Positions 1-11,344 of a stretch of 64,000 nucleotides of DNA are shown in pieces. Position 1 is the first letter of the stretch, and every line of letters starts with the position of its first letter. The stretch comes from Ophioderma brevispina (Eukaryota; Echinodermata; Ophiuroidea; Amphilepidida; Ophiodermatidae): NCBI GenBank assembly GCA_023653785.1, contig JAMKCH010058009.1, positions 1 to 64,000 on the forward strand. The letters run 5' to 3'. Under the pieces are notes generated by a model. It worked only from the letters and a program-made list of their open reading frames with translations. It made no database searches and was not told the origin of the DNA. The position numbers and the translations under genes are program-made.

Positions 1-19
1 TAGGTGCGTAAGTACGACA

Positions 20-758
20 ATTCCACATGAGCATCGTCTTTGGTCAGTGTATACAGCTGTACACAGAAATTCATATCGGAACTCATTAACATTCAAAATG
101 GCGGCCTATCCTATTAATATGAAAATTTGACTATATCTCAAATCGAACAACCTGGATAGGTGAGGTCTGCGGTCAAAAGTTGCGGATAATGTCGAGACGA
201 ATCCCGTGACAGAATATTGGCCATAGGGGTCACGTGAAGATATGCAAATGAAGCCTAATTAATATGCAAAAAACGCTATAACTCATTAACCAAAGTAGAT
301 ATTTATGTCAAAATTGTTCACAGAAACCATGGAAAAAGCTCTATACTTATTGAACATTTTGGGATCAAAAGGTCAAATGGGGTATCTAGGGGTCAAATAT
401 AAAAGAGCTAATTGACCTCTAAATAGCTATTTCATCTTGTAGGCATCAATGAAAAGTGAAAAAAGAGTCCACAGTAGTGACCTCGCTCTGTGAGATCGTA
501 AGGGGGTTCAAAGGTCAAAATACACAAAATATCAAAGTTGCTATTATTGAATGAATACCTATGTCATCTTGTACGGCTCAAGTCCCACTCAACGACAGAT
601 GAAATCTAGTCATACATGGTTTAATGGTCCCGTAACTGACCATCTGGGAAAACGTGATTATTGATGATACCACTGTCGTTGCAAGTCTTTGTCTATCACA
701 TCACCTGACGGGCATAGTATTCTGGGGGAGTAGTTAGTTTTAGTTTTTATATTATGTA
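20..758 (+). repeat. Direct duplication, copy 1
   Basis: This segment is repeated in the same orientation at 1168-1777. Both begin with the GAGCATCGTC...GTCAGTGTATACAG block, run through ATTCAAAATGGCGGC, GATAATGTCGAGACGA and CATCAATGAAAAGTGAAAA, and end in a shared CGGGCATA...TATTATGT block. Copy 1 carries about 130 extra bases after position 540. Several GGTCAAA half-sites recur. A CACGTG (231-236) is followed by an octamer ATGCAAAT (242-249). No coding potential is visible. The family is not recognised. Confidence 0.8.
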
Positions 759-1167
759 CTTAGATTAATTATAATATTTATATGCTAATTTATAGTTTAC
801 CTCATTCAAAGTGAAATGAATAATAAAATCATTGCTAACTCTTTGGGACCTGTAACAATAGATTGGGGGTCAAAGGTTCCACCATGGACAGTGCAAGTAG
901 TAAACGCATGATATACCCGTCCTTTCTAAAAGCACAAATCGATGCCTAGGTTCTCCTTATTCTTCTTCCGACCATCGGCTTTTTTCGCAGTCTTCGCCAA
1001 ACGGCTGGGCCGAATTGACCAAAGCGTCAGAAGAACCACTGACCCAAAGCTACATCAGGGGTGTACATAGTTTGACCTTGACCTCTCATAGGGGTCAATA
1101 GAGGTCAAAAACTAAAAATCTTTGGAAGGCTACTTCTTCTACAGATAGGTGCACTACTGCTGTGAAA
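759..1167. other. Spacer between duplicated copies
   Basis: AT-rich sequence with scattered GGGGTCAAAGG motifs near 870 and 1084. No gene, RNA or element end is recognised. Confidence 0.5.
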
Positions 1168-1777
1168 AATTTCTGCACGAGCATCGTCTGCGGTCAGTGT
1201 ATACAGCTTGTACACAGAATTAATATGGGACCTCATTAAACATTCAAAATGGCGGCAGCGCATTGATCTAAATTAATATGCAAAATGCTATTATCGCAAA
1301 TTGCATAACAATTGGATAGGTGATTGTCTGTGCAAAAGTAAAAGTGCGGATAATGTCGAGACGAAACACGTGACAGGAATATTCGGCCCCAGGGGTCACG
1401 TGTATGATAAGATATGCACAAATGAGCTAATTAATATGCAAAAAATGCTATAACTCATCAAACCAAAATAGTATTTATGTAAAATGTGTTCACAAGAACC
1501 ACTGGGAAAAGCTCTATTTTTATGTGCACCATATGGGGTCAAACGGTCAAATGGGGGTTTCCTCTAGGGGTCCAAATATAAAAGAAGCTTTAATTGACCT
1601 ACATAGCTATACAATCTTGTGGCATCAATGAAAAGTGAAAAACGTGTCCACAGTAACACGCTCTAAGAGCAACGTTAAGGGTCAAGGTCAACAACAAACA
1701 ACTCGGACATGTGCCACTATGACTTCATCCTAGTAACGGGCATATTCTCCTGGGAGTTGTCAGTTTGTATTATGTTA
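1168..1777 (+). repeat. Direct duplication, copy 2
   Basis: Second copy of the 20-758 segment, in the same orientation and about 1.15 kb downstream. It has many one-base indels relative to copy 1. The CACGTG (1397-1402) is kept, but the octamer is interrupted by two bases. Spacing and orientation suggest an old tandem duplication or two insertions of one non-autonomous element. Confidence 0.8.
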
Positions 1778-3490
1778 GTGTTCCATTCCACAGGTTACCG
1801 AACGAGACATGAGGTGATCATTATTTTGTGATTATTATACACACAGCAGGCAGGAATTTCAGCATATTCCAATACATTAACATATTTACCTTCAATCTTG
1901 TTGTCCTTAAAGATGGTGATCTACGGGGGTGATCTCATTTAATTAGTCAAGTTTGTTAGGTATAGAGTCACACACTGCCTAATATCAAGAGGGGTATTGC
2001 TTAAAATTGATCAGGATATTTATTAGCATTCTTGGATAACTGAAATACTTCAACTTCCATCAATATATTTTGGGCAGATAATTGAATGGGGGGGTCAAAT
2101 AATAATGGTGGGCCATTTTGGGTCATGGGCAGACGAATTATGGTGGTGCCAAATTACTGGGTGGGTCATGGCCCACCCCGTTTCTATGTTATTTAACTCC
2201 CTGCGGACACAGTAACCTTGATTGATAGCTGATGCAAAAATCAGGTATGTTTTTCTCGGTAAAAGACACTTTGAATCTGTCCGGTCCAGTGTTTAATTTA
2301 TATCTTCTTCAAATTATAGATATGTAAATTTCATTATATTATCCAAATGAATGTCTGATTAAATACTAATTAATTTTTTTCCATAAAAAATGTACAATTC
2401 CATAGAACAAAAACACCAAAGTAAAATTTTAAACAAATGAAGTGTTTGAGGAAGTCATACCGTCTCTACCAAATAGAGTAGTACATTAAAGCGATTAGTT
2501 TGTCTCAAAATCGATTACATAAAGAGGCGTTGTTGGTTTACACCAGACAGAAATAAACAGATCAATACCGGTGTTCATGTGTTTGAGGTCGAACTTTACA
2601 GGTCAGGATGAATGAGTGCACAATTACAATTACAAATCTGGGATATTACGGGAAAAGCATTTTGATCTCAAGTCAGGAGATTTTGATTCCACACGTTATA
2701 GAAATTCAGAATCGGATTAAAGTACCGTGTCTTTAATAAATGGATTTCAAGCAACCACTTGAATGTTATGTACGGCAGTTATCCATTGCCAAATAAAAAA
2801 AAGTAAACCTGCGTCTCATCCCTCTGGCAAGATGGCAGTCTTGAACATGACGTCAGATGCCTTGCCTTGGTGGTACATGACCTTTGACATCATCAACACA
2901 GGAAGGAACCCCTATTGAACTAGGCTTACAACCCCAAGTCTGATATAAAAATTGGATCGTAAGCCAAATTAATTGATCGAGCTATATGACTCCGAGTTGC
3001 AAAAATATTGGCGAGACGCAGTCGTCGAGCTAATATTTAAAGCTCATCAGTGAGACCAATGTAATATGGGCCGTTAAATATCCAATTTTATCATTATCAT
3101 ATTTGCCGATCCGATATTTCACACTCTTGGGACGCTGTGAACATGATAATGGTTGTAAATTGGCCTTAAACTTTTCGAAGGGGACATGAAAAACGAAAAC
3201 CCTAACCAAACTGGAACAACCACTCACATTCATACATTACATACGGACAGCATGCATCGCAAATTACCCTATGCTTTTCAAACTAGGCTATGTTTTCAAG
3301 CCAAGCCTTTTCGATGTTAGCCTAGCTTAGGATTAGGATATAAAATTAGGCATAGGGGCTCGGCCTAGCCTAGTAGTGCTAGGGCCAATTACTGGTTTAT
3401 TAACCCTAAACGATAACAATGTCAAACGAATGATCTAATCAGTAATCTACTGTCAGATTTTACATAAAAACTAAAGGTATACATAGTGTC
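1778..3490. other. Non-coding stretch, nothing recognised
   Basis: AT-rich. Near 2128-2180 two similar GGTGGGCCAT / GGTGGGTCATGGCCCACC motifs occur, the second nearly palindromic. Around 3290-3380 there are TAGCCTAG / GGCCTAGCCTAG words. I see no gene. Confidence 0.5.
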
Positions 3491-3871
3491 ATGCCGCTTA
3501 CGCTTTGCCGCTCTGATGATGAATTTACGTCACTACGCAAACATGTCAGAATCGCTAGCGGGGACCCAGCGGCAAAGCGTCAAGCCGCTAAAGCGATTGT
3601 TACGGCATGGATAAGCGAACATAAACCTGCAAGGGGTTGGCTAGAAATCCGTGTATTAAAAGACAAGGAGTACTTTTTGACCCGACTCTTTAATTTCTAT
3701 ACCTGCGTATCTAAATTCCGACTGAGATCAAAAAATCCTTTCCCAGTGAATATCACAGATTGTCAGCATGATATTGTTCACTACGACCAAAACAGTTTGA
3801 CTTCAAACAAAAACATTATGATTTCTGTTTATTCTGTACTGGTTTGTCACACCAATCAGTGTTTAGTGTAG
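3491..3871 (+). CDS. Unrecognised open frame, possible first exon
   Basis: A 126-codon open frame starts at an ATG and ends at TAG. The first 55 codons (3491-3655) look coding: CpG-bearing codon choice, charged and alanine-rich amphipathic composition (D, E, K, R and A around residues 9-45), and no low-complexity bias. The second half looks like ordinary AT-rich translation, so an exon could end somewhere after residue 50. I see no strong AG|GTRAGT donor there. I do not recognise the protein. There are no membrane segments or obvious domain motifs, and no partner exon was identified nearby. It may also be a chance frame. The start is simply the first ATG after upstream stops. Confidence 0.25.
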   Translation: MPLTLCRSDDEFTSLRKHVRIASGDPAAKRQAAKAIVTAWISEHKPARGWLEIRVLKDKEYFLTRLFNFYTCVSKFRLRSKNPFPVNITDCQHDIVHYDQNSLTSNKNIMISVYSVLVCHTNQCLV

Positions 3872-4839
3872 ATTTTAGGATGCCGTCGTGTATGTATGGT
3901 CTATTTGGGGGAGGGGCGGTGGGTTAGGTATAAACAATTTCTGAAATATTTTCATTTTTTCAATATTGGGGTTTGTTTCGCATTAAAGCAGGTTATTATG
4001 GAATGCTACACACTTATCAATGATTTATAAGTAGAAATGCATTTCACATTTTTTTCACCATTTCGCATTATTGATGCTAATCCCTTTAAGTGCCGTCCGT
4101 TTGTCAAAAATACCAGCATGCAGGCATGACCAGTAAAGCGATGGTCTCTGCTTCTGACATTGTTATCCGATTTTATAGTCTTAAGGCCTAGCTAGGGCTA
4201 GGCTATATATTGTGATAAACATGGTGTCTAGGAAACTAGAAGTGAGTCCGAAATCTAAAACGCCAGAGAATAGTTTAGGATAGGACCAAATGCCAACCGG
4301 AAAGAAATAAGATTTCTTTCGCGAAGGTTATGTTTTTCCCCGTAGAGAGCCGACAATGAACATGCGAAAAAAAAGATAACAAGGTCACTGAAGTGAAACA
4401 TGTGAAACGGAACCGTTAACATGTGAGTGAATTAAACTTAAGTCCACGAAATCACCAGATTTTATGCATGAAGGGACAATGATTGAACATTGGACTCGTA
4501 GTGAGGAGCTAAAAATATGTAGTCTTCCTAGACGTAAATAAGCTTACCGTGCAAGTAGAAAAATTGTGTTGTTTGTTTGTTTTGTTTATTCTTCTTTATA
4601 TGGGTCCATATCCAGATGGGGAAATTCAAGTATCCCCGTTCTTCCATATGGCCCAGTGTGTTGCGAATAATCATTAGAAATTGTTGGCAGACGACAAAAA
4701 ACCCTTCCCCCCAGAGGAAATCTTCCCACCCCCCCCCATGCACATGTTGTGTTAGTACCGACGGCTGTGCAGGGATCACAGAACACAACTTGATCTTTTC
4801 TGCCGTAAAAACACGTCGACAACGGTGGGGGGAGGAAAT
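3872..4839. other. Non-coding stretch, nothing recognised
   Basis: AT-rich, with AGGCCTAGCTAGGGCTAGGC around 4183-4204. Open frames on either strand from 4528 onward are products of the adjacent minisatellite and are not credible genes. Confidence 0.5.
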
Positions 4840-5245
4840 GGACATGGTGTGTGTTGGTCGGCAACCAAAGGTCCAAGCCGATGTTGGGAAACGGTGGGGA
4901 AATTGGTCCTTAGATGGTCGGCAAACCACCGTCAAGCCGACGTTGGGAAAAACAGTGGGGGGAATGGGTTTGATGGTCGGCAAAACCAACATCAAGCCGA
5001 AGTTGGGAAAACAGTGGGGAAAGGGTTTGTCGACAAGCCAACGTCGGAGGGAAGTTGGGAAAGGTGGGGAACTGTCGTTTGTGGTCGGCCAGGCCAACAT
5101 TGGCGACCGATGTGGGGGAAATGTGAGTGAATGGTCGTTTATGGTTGGTAAGCCAAGTCGGGGGTGAAGTGGGGAAAGGGTGGGGGAACTGGGCGTGTTG
5201 TGGTCGGCAGGCCAAAGTTGGGGCAATATGTTGTCCGGCAGACTA
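4840..5245 (+). repeat. Minisatellite, unit about 50-60 bp, GTTGGGAAA/GGTCGGCAA
   Basis: About seven imperfect copies of a unit containing GTTGGGAAA, GTGGGGAAA, GGTCGGCAA and CCAACGTCAAGCCGA. The strand is strongly G-rich, which creates long open frames in several registers on both strands. These peptides are periodic and should not be read as proteins. Confidence 0.85.
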
Positions 5246-5270
5246 ATATTTAAATATTGTAATCGGCCTT

Positions 5271-5325
5271 GTTATGATATGCAATATTTTATCATGCGTA
5301 ACACAACTGATACTGTTTATCAGGC
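5271..5325 (+). repeat. Short direct repeat, copy 1
   Basis: GTTATGATATGCAA followed by ATCATGCGTAACACAAC and ACTGTTTAT recurs at 5914-5970 in the same orientation, enclosing about 590 bp. It is too long for a normal transposon TSD. It could be an old duplication or the ends of an unidentified insertion. Confidence 0.7.
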
Positions 5326-5913
5326 ATTTATGCTTTTATGTTGCCCAAAGAAAATATGTGTCCATTTTTTGACACGGACAATGTAGAAACCAGAGAAGAG
5401 CTCAAGACAGAGCAAACGAAAACCTGGAGACAAGCGTCCGACAACACGCCAGCAAAGGAAGCAGAAGTGGAAGAAGATGAAGAAAGCAACCTTACAGGAA
5501 CCCAATGGCCATGACGCGGTCCGGTAGGGTGTACGCAAACCATCTAGGTACCGAGAGGAGAATTAGTCCTGTGGTCTCCAAATCTGCAAAACTTGTTAGA
5601 TAGAGCTTTGCCAATCATCATCTTGTTTGTTTGTTAAATTTTAAAATAGGTTTGTGAAGCTTCCCCATCTTGGGTTTAAAAAATAAAAAACATAAAAACC
5701 AAAAATAACACCTTTGCTAATTTGGGCTAGTTTAATCACATTGGACAAAGCAATACAATTTCACATCACACATTGTAATTCAAATGCTAGGTATTTTAAA
5801 AACATGCCTACCTACATGTACACGACAAGATATATATACAACACATTTGTACCGGGTACTGGAATTCATAAAACAAAGAACAGGTACTTTTTCTTTGCTG
5901 GTAAAAGGGGGAT
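5326..5913. other. Segment enclosed by the 55-bp direct repeats
   Basis: Mixed-composition sequence. The stretch 5380-5550 is purine-rich (AGAAGAGCTCAAGACAGAGC). Nothing recognised. Confidence 0.4.
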
Positions 5914-5970
5914 GTTATGATATGCAAATATTGGATCATGCGTAACACAACACTATACTGTTTATGACGG
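5914..5970 (+). repeat. Short direct repeat, copy 2
   Basis: Second copy of 5271-5325, with a few substitutions and one-base indels. Confidence 0.7.
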
Positions 5971-6461
5971 AAACACACTGATCAATTTAGGATAACTAAT
6001 CGATATCTTCCAAGACATGCAACACACTAAACTGACATCTGAGCGAATTGAATAAAATGATGTTAATTAAACTAAACTATCCCTGTGTAACATGAGTAAT
6101 ACTTCAGGACGCAGGCGTAATTATAAAGGAAATTTAGTAGGCATAGAGCCGAAAAACGAACAGGGCTTCAGCAAAAATAGGGCTATGCTTTAGCAAAACA
6201 TTGTGCGTAAAAATAACCAGTGCATTTGCAGTGACTATATTTTCCGATTTGAGCACTTTGTTTTCACCGTGATACGGGGATTCCTTGAGCTTTTCGGGTT
6301 TTTTTCACCTATGTGAAGCTCTGTGACGTAGATCGCCATTTTTATGAGTCATTAGTCTTTAGTGTGTTGTCCATATACCTTCGTGGGCAGCTATTTTACA
6401 ATTGAATATTATATTGTGCCCTTTGTAATCCAAGAAGGAACAAGCTAGTTCTATAGCTCTA
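5971..6461. other. Non-coding stretch, nothing recognised
   Basis: AT-rich sequence without a recognisable gene or repeat end. Confidence 0.4.
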
Positions 6462-6536
6462 CATCTGCACGTGGTTAGCTCTCACTGGTTTTGCAGTCTG
6501 GCTAAGATTGGATTGGTTCGAATCCATCTATAGTTG
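6462..6536 (+). pseudogene. tRNA-like sequence / SINE head
   Basis: A perfect pol III B box, GGTTCGAATCC, lies at 6515-6525. About 35-40 bp upstream is an A-box-like TAGCTC...CACTGG (6475-6487). Between them CAGTC and GATTG can pair around the 7-nt loop TGGCTAA, matching an anticodon arm with GCT in the anticodon position. Base 33 of the loop is G instead of the universal T. The T stem pairs only partly and the acceptor stem is not convincing. It is therefore a decayed tRNA or a tRNA-derived SINE promoter, not a working tRNA. Confidence 0.5.
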
Positions 6537-7534
6537 GCGGTGTATTATTGACTGCATAGTTCTTGTATACTAACTATTAATCTAGACTAGTCTACATGGG
6601 GCGCGAGGTATATATAACACCGACACCAATTAAGATTTTGGTAACTGTTTACCAACTTTTGCCATTGCGTTAGAGTCTGGGGCTAAAAGTGAACCCTTGC
6701 AAAAATTATAGGGCTAAATATAGGGCCAAATTAAACAGAATATGGGAAAATAGAGGGATTTAGAAAACACCCAAAAAATATAGGAATTAGTGTATTTAAT
6801 TGAATGTCAACAGCAATTTTTCTTTTTTTTAATTTCTTAGAAAGATATGTGCCAAAACATTGCGCTGTCTCTGGCAGTAAGTTATCTTCACATGTTGTGG
6901 TAATTAATTTAAAAGGGGCATTAATTTAAAGGGGCATTTTATTAAGCAGACAACCCCCCCCCGACTTACCTAACTGAACCATTGGTCTAAGAAGTATGGG
7001 TACCTAATCTTACAATACAAAATTTCCTGTCTGGCTCTTGAAAGAATTGGTTGCAAAAGTCATCATTTCACAAACACTGTCTCAAACACATTTGTTAATG
7101 CCACGATCTTCTGGGGGCTTGTGTCTGAGCCCAGCAAATTTTGAAAGAAAAAAACTTTTAAAGCCCAACATCCTCAAAAGTGGGTATCTTTTCCTATAAA
7201 TTGGGGAAAAGGCTAAAAGTCCTCAGCATACACCCTCAAGCAGTAGCCCCTCCCATGGGAGTCCAGTTGTTTCGAAGAGTAGTCCGAGAGTTCTAATTTT
7301 ACTCTTAAAAGATAAAAAAAATACAGAGAAGTCCTAAAATTGACAAGGCTGATGTTTAAAGTTGAATACCTGTACCCACCCTGCTAATTGAGATTGGAGA
7401 TACCAAATTAGTACGTGATTGTTTAAAAAGCGATGAAATTAAAATAACAACGTACCTTTTTCTTTCTTATCTTTCCCTCCTCTTTCCCCTTTCTTCTCCT
7501 CTTTTCCTTATCTGGCCCATTGTAGAGTCGTTCT
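6537..7534. other. Non-coding stretch between two tRNA-like sequences
   Basis: AT-rich. A C8 run lies near 6955, and a C/T-rich tract at 7450-7530 (TCCTCTTTCCCCTTTC) precedes the second tRNA-like sequence. No coding frame. Confidence 0.4.
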
Positions 7535-7610
7535 GCCCCTTCTATAGCCAAATGGATAGCCGTCCAGTCTCTAATACAAAGGTCACTGGTTCGATCCCGT
7601 TCAAGGTAAG
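7535..7610 (+). pseudogene. tRNA-Arg(TCT)-like sequence / SINE head
   Basis: TAGCCAAATGGATAGC (7545-7560) resembles the D arm of eukaryotic tRNA-Arg-TCT. It is followed by TCTAATACAAAGG (anticodon arm and variable region) and a B box GGTTCGATCCC at 7588-7598. Spacing fits a full-length tRNA. The T stem has mismatches and the acceptor ends pair over only about four bases. This points to a tRNA pseudogene or the 5' head of a SINE. I did not find a clear SINE tail with a terminal simple repeat. Confidence 0.55.
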
Positions 7611-7769
7611 TCGATTTTCAGTTACTACATATAATAATGTTCCTAAAATAAAATTATGAACTACAACTGGTGTCTGTAAGTGTGAAAAAACCATGGAAAT
7701 GTTCTTTTTTTCATCTCAAGACCAATTAGTGATTTTATAAAACATGGACAAACATCGTTTTATTATGTG
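7611..7769. other. Short spacer
   Basis: AT-rich, nothing recognised. Confidence 0.4.
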
Positions 7770-8075
7770 GTTGGGCGATAACTTGGCCCAATACTGGCCA
7801 AACATTGGGGGCAAACGTCAAAATACGACGCTGTCCATCGTTGGAACGAAGGACAAAAATGATGTTGGGGCCCAACGTAATTTTTTGTGGTAGGATGTCG
7901 GCATAACGTTGGCCCAATGTCGTGGCCAACGGCAAAAATTGATGTTGTGCAAAACGTTGGGCTGGACGACATTTGACAGCGCTCCAATGTACTTATGTTG
8001 ACGTTGACCCACGTAGTCGAGTCGTTGGGGGGGCCCCCCCCCAAACGTTGGGCCAACGGTGGATTGCTATCTGAG
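7770..8075 (+). repeat. GTTGGCCCAACG-rich repeat
   Basis: Reiterated, partly palindromic words (AACGTTGGCCCAATG, GTTGGGGCCCAACG, AACGTTGGGCCAACGG) recur every 40-70 bp. A GGGGGGGCCCCCCCCCC block lies at about 8030-8042. Minus-strand open frames here come from the periodic sequence. Confidence 0.7.
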
Positions 8076-9119
8076 CTTTTCCGCGGAAAATTTGAATGCA
8101 AATATGTAGGCAAGATGCAATAGGCCCTACAGCCGGTTGACCCACATTTTTCACCGACCCCTTCAAATCTGATGGAGGAAACTTTGGGGGTTCAATATTT
8201 GAACATTAACACACATTAACGTCGGATTCTTTCCCTTAGATTTACTCCTTTCCTCTCCCCCCCCTCTTTTCTTTACTCCTTTTCTTCTTTCCATTCCCCG
8301 CTTTCATGCCTTTACCGTTAGCTTAAGCTTATTTTCCTGGTCAGACCCATGGGAAGGCGACAATGCGTCCCCTTCCCTGCCCCGGCACGCTACTGTCAGT
8401 GGACTATTGTAAGAATATTATCAACCAACAATTGGTCCGGATTAGGCGGGATTAGGATAATGGGATTACTTTTAGAAAAAACGGAAAGTCATCGAATTAA
8501 CCTTAAAAGCATAGGTGACAGTAACTCAATGGATTTACTGCTGTGGACGTGAAGAATTGTACAACCGTGGTCAATATGGTTTTTGGCGGCTTTACGTTAA
8601 TTTCCAAATCTACAATAAGCAAAACCTTTTGATTTTTACAATGACAGTGGATAAAAAAGCTTATGTTTTCTGTATAAAAAACAATTCTAATCTTGTTACA
8701 GTATTTTTAATATTTTATGAAATCGAGTATACATTTTTTTTACTCACAATATTTAAAATTAAAAAAAACCATTATTTGCCTAGTTTATGTTTGCAATGGT
8801 CTGGAGGCCAACCGTTGTATGTAAAGTATGCAGTTCTAATTGCTAGGTACGGCACGATTTAGGGGGGGGGGGGGGGAACGCACACATTTTTTTGGCATTA
8901 TCACCAAAATTCATCACCTAATAAAGTAAAAAAAAATATAATGATAGTACAATCCTCACACATAATCAGAAACATTGCAAACGAATTTTATCACCAAGCA
9001 ATTTTTTTATATAGAAGTCAGAACATAGCGTCTTCAAAATAGCAAAGTTTCCTTTCTTCCGCTGTCATTGGTATATGTTCAGCGGCCAAATAAATTCCAA
9101 CACGCCTTTCTAAAAGTGT
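8076..9119. other. Non-coding stretch with a G13 run
   Basis: Mostly AT-rich. A G run of about 13 occurs at 8862-8877. The open frames at 8349-8552 and 8515-8862 have ordinary AT-rich composition and no recognisable motif. Confidence 0.4.
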
Positions 9120-11200
9120 GTTTTGAAACCTACCGAATTTCCTCACCTAGAATTTCGAAGGTGATGTTTTGAAAAACCTCCCCTGCATTTCCTCACCTAG
9201 AAATTTTTCGAAGGGCGAGGAAAAAATCTCACCGAATTTCCTCACCTACAAATTTTCGAAGGTGATTGTTTTGAATCCCTCACCGAATGTCCTCACCTAG
9301 AAATGTTCGAAGGTGCTGTTTGAAACCTCACCGAAATTCCTCACCTAGAAAATTTGCGAAGGTGATGTTTGAAAACCTCACCGAATTTCCTCACCTAGAA
9401 ATTTTCGAAGGGATGTTTGAAATCCTCACCGAATTTCCTCACCTAGAAATTTCGAAGGTGAGTTTTTGAAAAACTCACCGAATTTCCTCACTATAAATTT
9501 TCGAAGGTGGAGTTTTGAAAAACCTCTCGAATTTCCTTCACCTAGAAAAGACATTTTATAAGGGTGATGTTTTGGGGAAAAAATCACCGAATTCATCACC
9601 TAGAAATTGTCGAGGTGAGGAAAAAACCTCAACTGACGTTCCTCACCTAGAAAATTTTTGAAAGTGATGTTTTAAAAACCTCACCGACATACTCATCTAG
9701 AAATTTTCGAAGGTTAGGAATTTCGAAGGTGATGTTTAAAAACCTCACCGAATTTCACCTCAACTACAAATTTTCGAGGTTGATGTTTTGAAAACCTAAC
9801 CGAATTTCCTCACCTAGAAATTTTTGAAGGTGAGGAAAAAAAACCTCACTGAAATTTCAGCACCTAAAAAATTTTCGACGGTAGGTTTTAAAAACATCAC
9901 CGAATTTCCTCACCTAAAATTTTCGAGGGTTGAGTTTTGAAAACCTCACCCAATTTCCTCACCTAAAAATGTTCGAAGGTGATGTTTTGAAAACCTCACC
10001 TAGTCCTCACCTAGAATTTTCGAAGGTGAGGTTTTGAAACCTCACCGGAAATTTCCTCACCTAAAAATTTTCGAAGGTGATGTTTTCAAAAACCTCACCG
10101 AATTCAGCACTAGAAAATTTTCGGGGTGATGTTTGAAAAAAAACCCCTTTCCCACCAACATTTCCCACCTAAAAAATTTTTCGAAGGGTGATGTTTTTTT
10201 GAAAAACCTCACCTAGGTGCTCACCTAGAAATTTCGAAGGTGCGGTTTTGAAACCTCACGAATTTCCTGCATAGAAATTTTCGAAGGTGTTTTTGAAAAC
10301 CTCACCGAAATTTCCCTACCTAGAAAATTTTCGGAAGGTGCTGTTTTGAAAACCTAACCGAATTCCACCACCTAGAAATTTTCGAAGGTGATGTTTTGAA
10401 AAACCTCACCGAATTTCTCACCTAGAATTTGAGGTGATGTTTTGAAAAACCTCACCGAAATTTCATCACCTAGAAAATTTTCTCGATGAGGTTTGAAAAA
10501 CCTCACCGAAATCCTCACCTAGAAATTTTCGAAGGTGATGTTGTGAAAAACCTCACCGATTTACTCACTAGAAATTTTCTGAAGGTGATGTTTTGGAAAA
10601 CCTCACCGAATTTAATCACCTAGAAAATTTCTTCGGAGGAGTTTTGTGAACCTCACGGAACGAATTTCCTCACCTAGAAATTTTCGAAGGTGATGTTTTG
10701 AAAAACCTCACCGAATTCATTCACCTAGAAATTTTCGAAAGTGATGTTTTAAAACCCTCGGCGGATCTTCCTCATCGAGAAATTTTCGAAGGTGATGTTT
10801 TGAAAACCTTCACCAAATTCCTCACATAGAAATTTTGGAAGGTTAGAATTTTCGAATGGTGATGTTAAAAAACCTCACCGAATTTCTAACCTACAAATTT
10901 TCGAAGGTGATGTTTTGAAAACATCACGAATTCCTCACCTAGAAAATTTTTGAAGGTGCTGGAAGAAAAGAAAAAAAAGAAAGAAAAAAACCTCACATGC
11001 AATTTATCACCTCAAAATTTTTCGAAGGTGATGTTTTGAAACCTCACGAATTTTCCCACCTAGAAATTTTCGAAGGTGAGGAAAAAACCTCACCTGAATT
11101 TCATCCCTAGAAAAATTTTCGAAGGTGATGTTTGAAAACCTAACCGAATTTCCCACTAGAAATTTCGAAGGTGATGTTTGAAAACTCACCGAATAAAATT
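9120..11200 (+). repeat. 2-kb minisatellite, unit about 50 bp, with an internal hairpin
   Basis: About 40 imperfect copies of a unit built from CCTCACCGAATTTCC, TCACCTAGAAATTTTCG and AAGGTGATGTTTTGAAAA. Each unit holds the inverted pair CACCT...AGGTG around AGAAATTTTCGA, so single strands can fold. Copies differ mainly by homopolymer length; GATG versus GAGG after the AAGGT is a recurring variant. The peptides translated from it are periodic and meaningless. Confidence 0.95.
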
Positions 11201-11344
11201 TGAGCCTAAGAAACCTACTACTAGGGGGGTGTGTTATTGCACAAAAGTGCAAGTATGAATTTTACCCACAGCCCAAAATATGGAGACACCTTAACATAAA
11301 ACAACCTACCTTAAAAAAAAATAAAATTCAATCAAAAACCCAAC
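11201..11344. other. Short unique spacer
   Basis: AT-rich link between the minisatellite and the polypurine block. Confidence 0.4.

Noticed and set aside
360..900. GGTCAAAGGTCA-type words as nuclear-receptor response elements
   Set aside because: They recur in many unrelated repeats here. Without conservation or a promoter they cannot be called.
3491..3650. Resemblance of the 3.5-kb frame to the N-terminus of LAS1-type ribosome-biogenesis proteins
   Set aside because: Only a loose spacing of W, L and R residues. The conserved downstream residues are missing, so no name is given.
4528..5226. Long overlapping frames on both strands (up to 232 codons)
   Set aside because: They are periodic translations of the G-rich minisatellite, open in several registers at once.
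9120..11200. CRISPR-like array
   Set aside because: The repeat is contiguous with no unique spacers, the setting is eukaryotic and there are no cas genes. It is a minisatellite.
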